A DNA stretch of 64,000 bases from Bactericera cockerelli (taxonomy: Eukaryota > Arthropoda > Insecta > Hemiptera > Triozidae): NCBI GenBank assembly GCA_024516035.1, contig JAMCCL010000058.1, positions 1 through 64,000 on the forward strand, in the 5' to 3' direction. Shown here piece after piece: positions 34,105 through 45,740 of the stretch (positions are counted from its first letter, which is position 1; each line of letters begins with the position of its first letter). The notes beneath the pieces are model-generated. The model was not told where the DNA came from. It saw nothing but the letters and a program-made list of their open reading frames with translations, and did not search any database. The position numbers and the translations under genes are program-made.

Positions 34105-35375
34105 ACCATGCTGTACTCATGAGCTACACAGGGAGCTGGGTCAGCACAAGCTTATAACACGGGGTGTTGAGCACAACTCACCCCACTGGTAACTCACCAA
34201 TTTGGGATGGTATAGGCACAAGCGAGCATATTAGTGTATTTTCGGTCCGATAATTTTTCAACAAAATTATTGTGGAATCCTGGAGGCGCTTTCAAATTCA
34301 AATTTATTTCTCATTTTAATTTTGTGTCTTCACTTCCTCCTCCTTTCTCCCCTCTTTCATTCCTTTTCTTCTCTTCCCTACCTTTTTTCTCTTCCCTTCC
34401 TTTTCTTCTCTTCCTTCCTTCTCCCTCTTCCATCACTTCCTGTGAGTTGAAGGGAGATATATTATACAGAAGTCATCATGTTGACACAGGGGGGATAGGA
34501 GTGGGAAAGAAAGAGAAAAGGCGGGCATGACGAAAGGAATGTGGAAGCAAAGATAGAGATGGAATGAAAAGAGAGAGAATAAAACTTTTCCTTATTCCCT
34601 TGTATTTTCTCACTTTCCAAGGAGGGGATTGGGAGGGATTCTTTTCGGGGAAGGAGAGAGAATAAATTTGAAAAATTCTCGGAAATTTCAGCAGAATATG
34701 GGCAGGAAATGATGTTGTGGTGCCCGCAAGGTGCCTCCTGTAAACCCGGATGATTACTTTTTAAGGATTTTTCCGTTCTGTAGTAAAAACTGGGACAATA
34801 AGAGCTTATCATTTCAAAATATTAAATAATGCGGATTCCATCATCCTAATTTCATTTAAATACGACTAAGCCATTAAAATGAAGCAATTTCTTCAGATCT
34901 TTTAAACAGCCTTAAATGTAGAGATTTTTTAATGCCGGGTTCCTGAAATTTTACTTTGCCTGTCTGGAAATTGTACTTAAACTTAAATTATTTGAAGTGT
35001 CATAATAAAATCCATCCAAACCATCTTTTGCCTTATCCATCCATAAATTAATCCCAGTCTTTCTTTCCCCAAAGCTAATCCGCCCCTTAAAAATCAACCC
35101 CCGCTCCGAAGTAATGCCACACACAGATGCATAAATATGGAAATTATTTGGATAGATAACATTCCTCCCCCACTTCTCTTCCCCCTTCCCCTTCCCCTCC
35201 CCCTCCTCCCCTCCCACCTCCGTGTATTGTACTACTTGGAGTAATTGAGATTCAAGATAACAAATTAGATACAGCAGTTCTAAACTTGAGGCCCAAAATG
35301 GCCGACAAAGGCTCTGAAATGGGATAAGAATTACAATGGTTAGGTAGAGTGCAGACTAAAATTCACTCTTATGTA
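34105..35375. other. Unassigned, with a pyrimidine tract
   Basis: CCTTTTCTTCTCTTCCC-type tract at 34,325-34,440, GA-rich DNA at 34,500-34,660 and a C-rich patch at 35,165-35,220. No gene recognised. Confidence 0.45.
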
Positions 35376-35378
35376 GTT

Positions 35379-35597
35379 AAAAAGGCATTTTAAGTTTAAT
35401 TATGGGGTGGGATTACTGTCTCAAATCTTCTGGGATTTATAATCTATAAAAAGTGTTCTACTACTAAAAATTAGCATCTAAGTAACTCAAAAAAAGGCAT
35501 TTTAAGTTTAAGTATGGGGGTGGGATTATTGTCTCAAATATTCTGGAATTTCTATAAAAAGTGTTCTACTACTAAGAATAACACCTAGGTAAACACT
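35379..35597 (+). repeat. Tandem duplication, ~112-bp unit, two copies
   Basis: AAAAAGGCATTTTAAGTTTA begins copies at 35,379 and 35,491; both run through GTGTTCTACTACTAA. Copies are diverged by several substitutions and a small deletion. Confidence 0.85.
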
Positions 35598-35641
35598 AGG
35601 TAAAAACAACCTATAGAGAGATCCTTACATGAGGTGGAGGA

Positions 35642-36098
35642 ATTTATTATTATTATTTAACACTTTATTAATATTGATAAATATACAACACAGATAATTA
35701 CAAAAATATACAATATCAGGAGAAGTAAAAATAGAAAAAAATTAAGAAAAAATACATATACTCGTATATACATAACTAGCGGGCTGTCGCCCGCTTTGCG
35801 GGCCGAGGCATGGCCGTGAAAGGAAAAAATCCTTTTTCGCCAATGGCAGTTGTTGTAGTGGAAATTTTGAAAAATCCCGTCTTATTGCACATCTAGACTA
35901 TAAGACAAAGCTGCCTACCAAATTTCACCTTCCTAGGACTTACCAGTTCGAAGAAACAGTGATGAATCAGTGAGTCAGTCAGTCAGTCAATCAGTCAGTC
36001 AGTCAGTCAGTCAGTGAGTGAAACTCTCTTATATAAGTATAGATATTTATATGTTCTAGCTAAAGGGCGGGGTTATTGCCTTTGGCAATCTCTTCCAC
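35642..36098 (-). mobile_element. LINE 3'-end fragment split by a Helitron
   Basis: On the minus strand, ATTGCCAAAGGCAATAACCC (36,074-36,093), then after the Helitron an AT-rich stretch ending AATATTAATAAAGTGTTAAA and an (ATA)n tail (35,642-35,657). The hairpin part matches 8,390-8,432 and the tail resembles 38,870-38,900. I infer a LINE 3' UTR of another family. Confidence 0.5.
35776..36043 (-). mobile_element. Non-autonomous Helitron, 268 bp
   Basis: Minus strand: starts TCTATACTTATATAAG after A, has (ACTG)n from 35,970 to 36,016, and ends with hairpin GCGGGCGACAGCCCGC and CTAG before T. It lies within LINE 3'-end sequence, and the flanks join cleanly without duplication, as expected for Helitron insertion. 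Confidence 0.8.
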
Positions 36099-36099
36099 C

Positions 36100-37350
36100 C
36101 AACCCTTTTATTTAATACTTTTCGAGACTGCTCAGTTGCTCACCCACGAGTACATCAAGTAAATATTTATAATTAAAATTGTAGGTTTAAAATCAGCGAT
36201 CACTCGAGATGTTTGGAAACCACTGGAAAACAAAAACCAAAGCCTTCTATCAGAGCTATCAAGACGCAATTTGTCTTCATTGCTCGACACCCCGACACCC
36301 AGAAATTCAATTAAGAAACGCATAAAAACAAAGGACGCCACTATTTTTGGTGGCAAGGAACCGTATTCTTTCAAAAATAGACTTTTACTTTTGGAGAGTA
36401 GGGAACTGGGGAATGTTTATTATGGATTTTTTTGGAGATCATCTAAAAGGGGAGAAGGTTTATGTTGGAAACACTAACTCTTTAATGAATAATTTGTATT
36501 CCCTTTGTTTTGAAGGGTTTGTTGAGGAAAATATTGTGCTATTGCTTTCTTTTGTCACTTTTGGTTTTGCTGAAGATTTTCAAAACAAATGGGAGTGGAA
36601 TATGATCGAATTCTAGAATGGTCGAGAACATCAATGATATAAATGATTATTTGGTTGATTTCATTTTTAACGAACTCTAAATCGGTTATTTCAAGAAGCT
36701 GGTTTTATCAAACTTACTTAGTCAGAGTAAGACCGGAAAACATTAATTGCCATGTTCATAACAATCATAACTAATGGAGGAAGTTTTTTATTTATAAATT
36801 AATAAATATACCTATATTGATCTAAAGGCTTTACATTTACCTTTTTCGAAGTCACTTCTGGAACCCAACAGAACTATTTCTACTCATCCTGCAATAGAAA
36901 GAAATACCGTCCTTTAGAAGCATTTCTGGCTATCCCACTTTTCTTTCTTTACTTCCCTTTAGGGCTATTCTATTACTTCTCGGAATTTGAGAGTAAATAT
37001 TATTATAGCTACACACTAACTAGAGTCATCGGTTACAATGTCTCTTCTGGTCCGTTCATTCGTCAATCTTCAAGACTTAAATTCTAAATCTTAAAGATTC
37101 TAAACAACTATGTATAACACACCTTGCACACACATATCTGTCAGCAGGAAACCTCTTCATTAATCTCATAGACTAGTGTTGTGGCTAGTAATCAGCACTT
37201 CCTCTGTTGGTACCGGTCGTTAGTTCCTTAATCCTTAGTACTAATGACTTCAGCGAATAAACTCGTTAAAACTAGCAGTTCCAGCACTTTAATCTCCTCA
37301 ATTTATAGTTGAAAACATTCACACTACTATGGTCAATATGGTCATATTTA
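36100..37350. other. Unassigned AT-rich stretch
   Basis: No domain or repeat recognised. Frames at 36,271-36,477 and 36,347-36,616 overlap each other and have no motif. Confidence 0.4.
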
Positions 37351-37352
37351 GA

Positions 37353-37425
37353 GCGCGCGATTAGCTCAGTGGTTAACCACTCGCTTGCCATATGGAAAGT
37401 ACCGGGTTCGATCCCACGAGCCGAT
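37353..37425 (+). repeat. tRNA-like pseudogene or SINE head (Gly-like)
   Basis: GATTAGCTCAGTGGTTAACC (A box), CTCGCTTGCCATATGG (an anticodon arm resembling tRNA-Gly GCC) and GGGTTCGATCCC (B box) have tRNA spacing over ~72 bases. Acceptor and T stems do not pair, so it is not a working tRNA gene. Confidence 0.55.
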
Positions 37426-37429
37426 ATAA

Positions 37430-38754
37430 TAATTGTATTTTAAATTTGGATACAGTTCCGGAAACTCTATTTGTCCACTCTAAAATGGGACAGACATCTC
37501 TCTTTACTTTTGTTTTTAAAAAACTGCGATTATTCCGGAGATATAAAAGAAGCAAGAGCGTGATGGAATGACATTAATTTGTTTCCGAGCTATTCAAAAT
37601 CACGCAATTCTGGATTATCTTGAGATATGAGGATGTGGGTTATAAGATCAAACATTGACATTTATGTAGGTTATCTTGAAGATTTCGCAACGATATCTGT
37701 GGATTATCTTTACTATTTATGAACAAACTAATTTATGGAAGAGAAGAATCATTTCTATTTAGAATCTTAATAAAAACAATCTATTCATTCTATTCTAAAC
37801 ACATTTGCCTATCCATTGGAAACAAAACTACTATAAGTATATAATTCCAGTCGCGTATTTAATTTTTTGTAAACTATTTGTAATAAAAGCTGAAGTGATT
37901 CGTAAGGGAACAGGTAACTGGTATATAAGAATTGCAGATTTATACATACCTTATATTATGTGGAAATTATTACTTTGCTAGATTAATAATAAAGGTCATA
38001 TTTCATTCATGTGTTCATTAAAGTCAGATTTTTATAATATGTATGTACAAATATACATAAATAATTGTTGAACGTACTTATGTACCTAAGTATTATACAA
38101 TATTATACACATCCTGTCAGAATGAATCATATAACGGAAAATAGAATGAAATTCTATTTTTTATAACATCAGCTATAATAGCTCAACAATTAATACCTAA
38201 TTACCACTAGGATTTACATATCAGCACAGATGAGATTATGAATATTGTGATGAGTTGATAACTTATCACAATATCGTATATTATTTTTCACAGTACATTA
38301 TTTAACTACATGTAAATTTTGAAATATTGTGTTTTTATTTTATATAATGGATTCATGATAATAATGACTATTATCTGCTATTTGCTGACATCAGTAGCTG
38401 ACCCAGTCACAGACAGCTCCTTACTTGGAATAATGTTAACATTTACAGCGAACACAAGTTGCATTATGCATAAGGGCAGGGTGAAGTTGCATAATATGCA
38501 ATTTGCATACAGGGTGGAATATTAAAACGCCTAAATTCGGTCATTGAGTGTACTGAGTGTACACTATGGTGGGCAAATCATAAATTTAGATTAATATCTA
38601 TTGTCTTTCGAATTTGAGTTTGAATTCAAACAAGTTCATTGAGACAAGTACAGACAGCCTTGAATTTTTTAGTAGATTCATAATCGGATAATCGGACACT
38701 TTAAGCTCCAAACCATTTCTAAATTTGCATGTACAGAATCCATGTACGAGCATG
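37430..38754. other. Unassigned, with a strong hairpin at 38,242-38,274
   Basis: AT-rich. The hairpin ATATTGTGATGAGTT/AACTTATCACAATAT pairs at 14 of 15 positions around GAT. No gene recognised. Confidence 0.45.
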
Positions 38755-38900
38755 TGTATTATTCTGAGTATCTATATTTTATTTATTTTTTTCTTGTGTT
38801 ATATTATTATTATTGTCATTTTTATATTTACTTTTTCCCATTATTTGTCTGAATTTGTCTGTATGTTCTACTAATAAAGTGTTTCTAAATAAATAAAAAT
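38755..38900 (+). repeat. Possible LINE 3' end with polyadenylation signal
   Basis: T-rich sequence ending CTAATAAAGTGTTTCTAAAT and AAATAAAAA resembles, in sense, the end of the minus-strand fragment at 35,642-35,700 (AATAAAGTGTTAAATAA). Could instead be the 3' end of a host transcript. Confidence 0.35.
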
Positions 38901-39195
38901 TTATCATCTAAAATGTTGGTCTAAAAAGGGAAAATGAAGTATGGAGATTAATTTTTAAAAAAATCATAAAATTTCCAAATTCATTTTCATATTTATTTTC
39001 TCCCCAAACTCGCCATCTCCTTCGTAACTATCTCATAAAAAGTCACCAACATTTGAACAAACTAACAATGTGACCCAGCAATGAGTCCACTCGACTCTTG
39101 ATTAAATCCCATGTTGGAACAATCCGAACAGTCAACAGAGAAACTAGAACACACAAACACAAACCTCATAATTGTGTCGCAGAGCAAACCACATG
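38901..39195. other. Unassigned stretch
   Basis: No gene or named repeat. Confidence 0.4.
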
Positions 39196-39203
39196 GGGGC
39201 AGG

Positions 39204-39222
39204 ACACACACACACACACACT

Positions 39223-39259
<37 letters not shown>

Positions 39260-39268
39260 CACACACCC
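39204..39268 (+). repeat. (CA)n/(CATA)n microsatellite
   Basis: CACACACA at 39,204-39,221, CATACATACATA near 39,225-39,242, then CACACA to about 39,265. Confidence 0.9.
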
Positions 39269-39699
39269 TGATGTGAGGTCCTGCGAGATTTATACCAGAG
39301 CTCCAAATTGTAAAGTTCCTGGGTGACAGGTTCTACTAGACAGAATTGGATACCACGGAGACCGAATTATGTACATAGTATATGTAACTATTCACATTAT
39401 TAATGTGCAAAGTATGTATGAAAGTGCAAAGTCTACTTTAATGCAGTAGTGTATGTTACCCATAAAGTAGGTATAAATGGTTAAACAGAAATCACGACTC
39501 TTGTGGTACGTAATGGAACTACTCGTCTTGATCCTAATAGATTCTAAATACCAAACTCTCAATTTATCTAACCGCATCACTACAACATCAATGTCTTTGG
39601 CTTATTGACTAAGAATAATAAAGTATTTTCTCTACATCATATTTGTGTTATAAAAAGAGAAATTCTCACAATGAAAGTACTCAACCTTGAACTTATAAA
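39269..39699. other. Unassigned stretch
   Basis: No gene or named repeat. Confidence 0.4.
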
Positions 39700-39781
39700 T
39701 ATTTCCGATGCTAAGGATTCGAACCACTGACCTGCAGATAACAAGAACAGTACCTTATCGATCAAGCTACTGAGGTCGGTC
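39700..39781 (-). mobile_element. SINE family D head
   Basis: The minus strand reads GACCTCAGTAGCTTGATCGA and a B box (GGTTCGAATCC, 39,715-39,725). The 3' body is not recognisable. Confidence 0.65.
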
Positions 39782-39789
39782 GTGAATGA

Positions 39790-40990
39790 CATAATGTATT
39801 TGTGTTTTTAAACGTAAAAACGTCATTTGACTTCTTCAAATTTTGAGTCACAAAACAAATGCATTATCAATAGTGGCAGAAACTACAGTCCCTGTTTACA
39901 TTTGACACATTCACACAATATGTTCAAATCCATGTAAATACAATGTTTTACATCCCACAATGATGTTTATTTTCATGTATGCCAATATCTATCAATGTGT
40001 GTTTTGGTGTCGCCGTTCTGTTGTTTATTTTCATTTGCAATTTTACTGCATTCGTTGTTGCGTCATCCCCCGCGCTCCCAATAGATTGGAATTGCATTGA
40101 ATTTATCTGAATGTACTATTTTGTTTATTGGAAACACTCCCGCATGGTGTACGTTAGGTTGAGTTGTTTCATATTTAATGTTATAAATTGCTGTTCATGG
40201 TGACTTTTTGTTTATTCTATTAAGAGATGAATAAAGTCCTTTAACTTTACGAGATTTTTGTTGTGGAATTTTAATTGTTTTGAACACGAGTGTTTTATCA
40301 AGCTACTGTGATCGAATCCAAACTATTTATGTACTTATGTATTGTACATATTACAATGTTCATCATGGAAGTAGATTGCGCCAAATACTATAAGGTGGTT
40401 TGGTTTAAGTAGATGTGTTTGATAATAAAATACGAATAAAAATAGTTGAAAAATAGTTTTCACCATAAAATTTACTATAAATTACCGTCAAAAGTCACAA
40501 GTTAATAAGTCACTAGAATAGTAGGTACAGGGAAGCATTTAGAGAGTAAAGCGAAAGAGAGAAAAATATCAAGAAGACAGAGAGATAAAGAGAAGAATAG
40601 GAGGAAAACTTTCGTTTAACGATAGAAAAAGACATAAAAAAGGATTCTGCTGGACATTAGCCTTATCAAGAAACAGGTAGCACTCTTATCACTGCGTTAT
40701 GTTACTGAAATGTTCAATCCCGTGAACCACTATGTATGTAGTGTTGAACAACTATATTATGCTGACTTTTTGTAACTTTGTTGCATGACCACAAAAGGGT
40801 AGAGAAAATTTACATAAAATGAAGTACTAGTACGAAATGGCAATGCGAATGTTTGCATGGCGAGAGTTCAATGCATTATTTCTGACGGCGAAATGTTTAT
40901 AGTCCCTGGAGCCGGTGATAACTCCATTTTTTACGGACCTTTTGTACTTTCTGCCAGAGACCCAGAGTAAGTAAGTGAGGAAGGAAATGT
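39790..40990. other. Unassigned AT-rich stretch
   Basis: No gene or named repeat. A local GC-richer patch lies at 40,055-40,080. Confidence 0.4.
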
Positions 40991-41009
40991 ACTCAGCAGT
41001 TAGTATCTA

Positions 41010-41339
41010 CCTCAGTAAAACCCCGTCCTAATCCAGGACGTTAAATCAAATAGAATCGTTGGCGTTAGGAAGGGCATCCAGCCGTAAAAAATGTGCCAAA
41101 ACCAATCAACCTCAACCATGAGGTTGAACAACGTCGACCCTGCTTGAGCGGGATAAGACAGAGTAAAAGAAGAAGAAGAAGTTAGTATCTACCTCAGTGG
41201 CTTGATCGATAAGGCGGCAGACTTGTAACCTGGAGGTCGGTGGTTCAAGTCCCGGCTTCAGCGTAGATTTAGTAAAACGAGTTTGAGTAGTTGTGACATC
41301 ACGAAAGTGATTAACACAAATATGATAACTTATACATTG
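41010..41339 (+). mobile_element. SINE family D interrupted by a SINE C fragment
   Basis: The D element starts CCTCAGT at 41,010 and resumes at 41,199 with GGCTTGATCGATAAGG, GGTGGTTCAAGTCCCGG (B box) and GCGTAGATTTAGTAAA. The 14-bp direct repeat GCAGTTAGTATCTA flanks the whole (40,996-41,009 and 41,340-41,353), giving its own target duplication. Confidence 0.85.
41017..41179 (+). mobile_element. SINE family C, 3' fragment nested in SINE D
   Basis: CCCCGTCCTAATCCAGGACG through AACCATGAGGTTGAAC to an (AGA)n tail. It is flanked by a 19-bp duplication AGTTAGTATCTACCTCAGT (40,998-41,016 and 41,180-41,198) that includes the first bases of SINE D, proving C inserted after D. The 5' truncation is typical of LINE-driven insertion. 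Confidence 0.88.
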
Positions 41340-41353
41340 GCAGTTAGTATCTA

Positions 41354-42756
41354 TATACTTATAGTCTCCCTATTCAATACACAAATACTACACATACATA
41401 CTTTCAACTAGATACTGTCTTATTAACAATACCAACATTTTACCTTGGTTAACTTCAAATCCTGTAGAAATTTTTAACTCGCAATGTACCTTCTGAAGAA
41501 AAATGATTAGTTATTTGTATGGATACCAACCAGTCATGGCACTACGACAAACAATATATTACATAGGCAAATGATATATGATTAGCATTTTTATAATGCT
41601 GAGCTAACCACTAAAGTTGACATAAGAACAGAAAAAAACCCAGATCCGTAATGTACTTACATGTACAATACCTGTGGAACTTGGTATTAAGGAAATCAAA
41701 ATTCAAGTTGGATAATTATGTGGAAAGCTTAACGCCATCAATAATTGATGGCGGCTGAGTTGGCTCCTCACTTTTTAACTTAAATTATCTTGGCCTAGCT
41801 TTTTTTTTAAACTCCAAAACATATTTCCAGCTTGCTTCTAACTACTGAAATGTTTCGAACTGTGGACTTACTAGAACCTGTAGGAAATTAAGAGTGGAGT
41901 AGTACAGCTCGTAAATTGAGTCTAAGAAGTTGAAATACCAAGAATGAAAAATGATTCGAGATTCAAAATAATAATTTCTAGATAAGACGAAATCTATATG
42001 CATGCTACAGGGTTTTAAGAACTCAGAACCACATCGATTTTACCCGACTACTGAATATCAGCTTGTCACTTGGCCTGGCACACTCTAGGCGAGAACCATT
42101 ACGGAAAACTGTCCTATAAGATCTAAAATATCCACACAAAAAAATCCTTTCTAGGGAAGAGGATGAAACTTTCGGATGAGGATGAAACAGAGAAGTTCTA
42201 AATCAGGAGCGCTATCCTTTCAACCACCTAGACCTACTGACAAATATTCATGAAAATCATCATCTTACAGCGTACTGCGTCCATGAGAATTGAGTTTATT
42301 GAGACAGCGAAAAAAAAATGTATTTTTTTCCTTAAGTTCCTGGACGATCCTGTAACCTCAGAAATCATTATAATCTATTAGTGCCAGAGTCCTGCATACA
42401 CAAAGCACTATTATAAAGCACTACCTAAGTCCTATAGTGGCAGTATTATAAAGCACTTCTAATAGTCTCCTTAATAGACTGGATCTATCCTGGATCCTTA
42501 ATGCACCACAGAACACTGGGGCTTCTAAATATTAGACCAAGGAGAGATAGGTGTTTATTAAATGTTGTGAGATCGGTTATTTATTACATGTTTTATAACA
42601 ACAAATTACCTAACCGTATCAACATTACTTCCTCATATGAAATATTATTTTCTATGTGTTCGGATACAAAATAGGATTAGGAAAGTAAAAAGAGCTACGG
42701 TTAACTATTAGATACAAGTACCAAGATGTGGACAAATATTTTAAAGTTTCATATTT
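41354..42756. other. Unassigned, with a 21-base palindrome
   Basis: AT-rich. CGCCATCAAT/ATTGATGGCG around a single A at 41,733-41,753 is a near-perfect palindrome. No gene. Confidence 0.4.
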
Positions 42757-42885
42757 GTGTTAATCACGATGTGATATCACAATTAATCAAACTCGCTTTA
42801 CAAAATCTTGGCTAAAGTTTGGACTCGAACCAGCGACCTCCGGTTATGAGTCCGCCGTCTTATCGATCAAGCTACTGATATTCCC
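42757..42885 (-). mobile_element. SINE family D
   Basis: Minus strand: CAGTAGCTTGATCGATAAGA (A box), GGTCGCTGGTTCGAGTCC (B box), then the D body with GAGTTTGATTAATTGTGATA and GTGATTAACACAAATATG. Confidence 0.78.
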
Positions 42886-42889
42886 TCAT

Positions 42890-45429
42890 ACAGACGTATG
42901 TAGGGGGTATGCAAGGACAAATTGGTTCAAGAAGAAGTTACTCTAGCTAGTGCACCTGAAGTTCCGAAGTACCTGATTGATTCATCCTGATTAGCTCAGC
43001 ACGATCCTGGCAGCAAACTGCTTATCCTGAAATCTCAATACCAGAAACGACCATACCTCACATCACGTCTTAATGATCCAAGAGAGCATTTTAATATCTC
43101 CATTAATTATCAAGGTAAATTCTTCAGCTGCATATAACTACATTATTTGGCTACATGAACGTCCACGTTTATAATTATGTTGTTGTTTAAGAAGAGCAGC
43201 AGATAATCCGAAATCTTAATTTAAGAACCGCATCAGGACTAAATCTTCTTTCACAATGGCAGCTACATAGTCTTCTGGTGGAAGCGGTTCTGCCACACAT
43301 CAAGCTCTGTGGTTTTCCATATCGGACCATCTGAATTGCCTTGAGTCTGGGTGGTTTGGCCCGGTGAGTTTAAGACAGTCTCTATTAAGCTTTCAAGTTG
43401 GTTGTCTGCGATTCAGCAGATTACACGACTCGTTTGAGTCTCATTTTTTAATTGAAAATCTTGATAGTTATTCAAGATCTACTGATATGGTAAGTGGACC
43501 AATGAATTTTTAAACGAAATCAATTTAAGAAGCACTAAGAAGGTCTAACATTTCTAAACTCGGTCACAAGTGTTTTGTTAATATGAATTGAACATGATGT
43601 AACAATTTTCCAAAGGAATTCAAGATACTGAGAGGAAAAAACCAATAATAAAATTGTCATTTATCTTGGAAATTGCTCCTTTCAATTTTTGTTTTTTTTT
43701 TTACCCTCTTACTCATACCGAAGTTGTTGTCGTTGTAGCGATGGACGTGGGCTACGCCAAATTGTTCTGATGGTCTTTAACCGGTAAATAATTATTTCAA
43801 TGTGTTGTGTGTGTCTCTTTCACTAATTAAGAATATTGTTACACAACGGTTTCCAGCTCGACCTGGCCACATTATTAATCTCAGTGATTTGATGCGGGAC
43901 CGAAAATCTTGAGGACTTTTAGTTTTTTCATCTATTACCTACCGGAGTCATACCATGTGGTGCCGATTTCCGTTATCAATAACTAGTAAGGGTTCTGGTT
44001 TCTATCTTAAGGACTCCAGTTATTGCTTCTAGTAATGTTTCTGGGGAATAACTTGTGCTGATCTGTGTGAAGACATCTCACTATCAGACTCCTGATGGAA
44101 TCTCTCTCCCTCCATAAATCTCTGGAACACATCCCCTGCGGTGTTTCTTGCCTGTCCTCTTTTGATCCTGACATTGATTATTATTGTTACCATGGAAACG
44201 GATAAACATAAACAAGAGCAGAACCCACATTGTTGTCATGATCTTCTCTGTCAACATGAAGATAAATTTTCGAACCCGTTACACTGTTACATCCTAGTTC
44301 GCCTGCTTTGCTCAATATGGGGTCTATGGAAGCTTGGATCAATATCGGTTTCAATAATAAGGCAAGCTTGGATTATTATGGATTCCATAGAAGAAGAAGA
44401 CTTTGTTGACTTGTTGTAAACAATCCAAGAAGTCGGTCGCTTTGTAGTTATTGGACGAAATAATTGCTTGCTTTCTAATTTTTTAGTTAGGTATCTTATA
44501 TCTTATATGTAGATTGAATTGACTGTTGAAGAAACTATTCAATCATACATTTATGTAAATAAAAAAATCTACTATGTAGATATTAAGTATCAATTATTTT
44601 ATATAACGCTAGAAATTTAGGAGTAATCAGGAGATTCAAGGACCTGGTTTGTCACATGGATCAAACAATTTGACTGCCGCTTCACTCAAACCTTCAATCT
44701 TTCGATCTTAACTCTGTTGTTCAGTGATTGTGGTGTTAATTTGTTAAATCATATTTATGTATTGAGTTTTCAGGAAATTTGGGAAGTATTACGCAGTGAG
44801 ATAGCGTAATGAAAGTTTCATTTTCGTTTACATTTTTCTTCCATGATACTATAGTAAACGTGGAAAAGATAACACGTTATTGAGAAAAAAACATTGTTCA
44901 TAATGAATTAGAGCGAGGAATAGCTGACGCTGCTGACGTGATGCAAGATGCAGCAAAAATAACAATAATTTGCAGAAATGTATCATACTTCGTGCAAATA
45001 ATAAAATTCTGCATTGGTGAGGCTTGAAAAAATCCAACACTAGTAATGGGTGGCTGGTAGGGCAGGAGAAAGAGAATTAGATAGGGAGAAACAGCAAGTT
45101 TGGCATTTCAAATAAATTGCACCATGATTTTTTAGTGAAAACAAAAATAAATAAAAAGCAACTTGTAGGAATGCAATATTTTACAGAAATATGGATAAAC
45201 AATACAGCACGGATTTGAAATTGTTTAATATAAAACTGGGTGTTTCCACCGAATCACCTATCCTATTTCTTCGCCAAGAAATATAATTGGTAACAATTGC
45301 AAAGAAAGGGATGTCTCTTAATGAAGAAAAAGCAACTTATCTGGAAAATATTTGACATTTCACTTTTCGTAAAACTATATATAAGTGCTGATCATGTACA
45401 AGAAAGATATAATCTTTATTTTCGGATTG
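42890..45429. other. Unassigned AT-rich stretch
   Basis: No exon, RNA or named repeat that I can support. The 92-codon frame at 44,141-44,419 has no recognised motif and no splice context that I could confirm. Confidence 0.4.
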
Positions 45430-45740
45430 TTGAAAGAATTTTTTCTTCGCTCCACCACTGCCTTGACACAATGATTGCCAGCAATTGATATATGAGGGAC
45501 ATTACAGCTTTTAGTCTAAATTCTAATTTTATTCTTTCAACAATATCTTCTTAGATTCAAGAAACTTTCAGGTCTTATTGAAGTAGTACATACCTAAATA
45601 AGATCTGTTTCCCTTGAAATTTCTTCGCTCCAGCACTGCTATGACACAATGATTGCCAGCGTTTGATACATGAGGGACATTACTTTCAGTCTAGATTTCA
45701 ATATTGTTCTTCCAATAAAACTGCCTGGATTCAAGCCATT
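45430..45740 (+). repeat. Diverged tandem duplication, ~185-bp spacing
   Basis: TTCTTCGCTCCACCACTGCC, GACACAATGATTGCCAGC and TGAGGGACATTAC at 45,441-45,510 recur at 45,622-45,690 with substitutions and indels. Confidence 0.8.

Noticed and set aside
37353..37425. Functional tRNA gene
   Set aside because: A- and B-box-like segments exist, but acceptor and T stems do not pair. The same applies to the heads of SINEs A-D.
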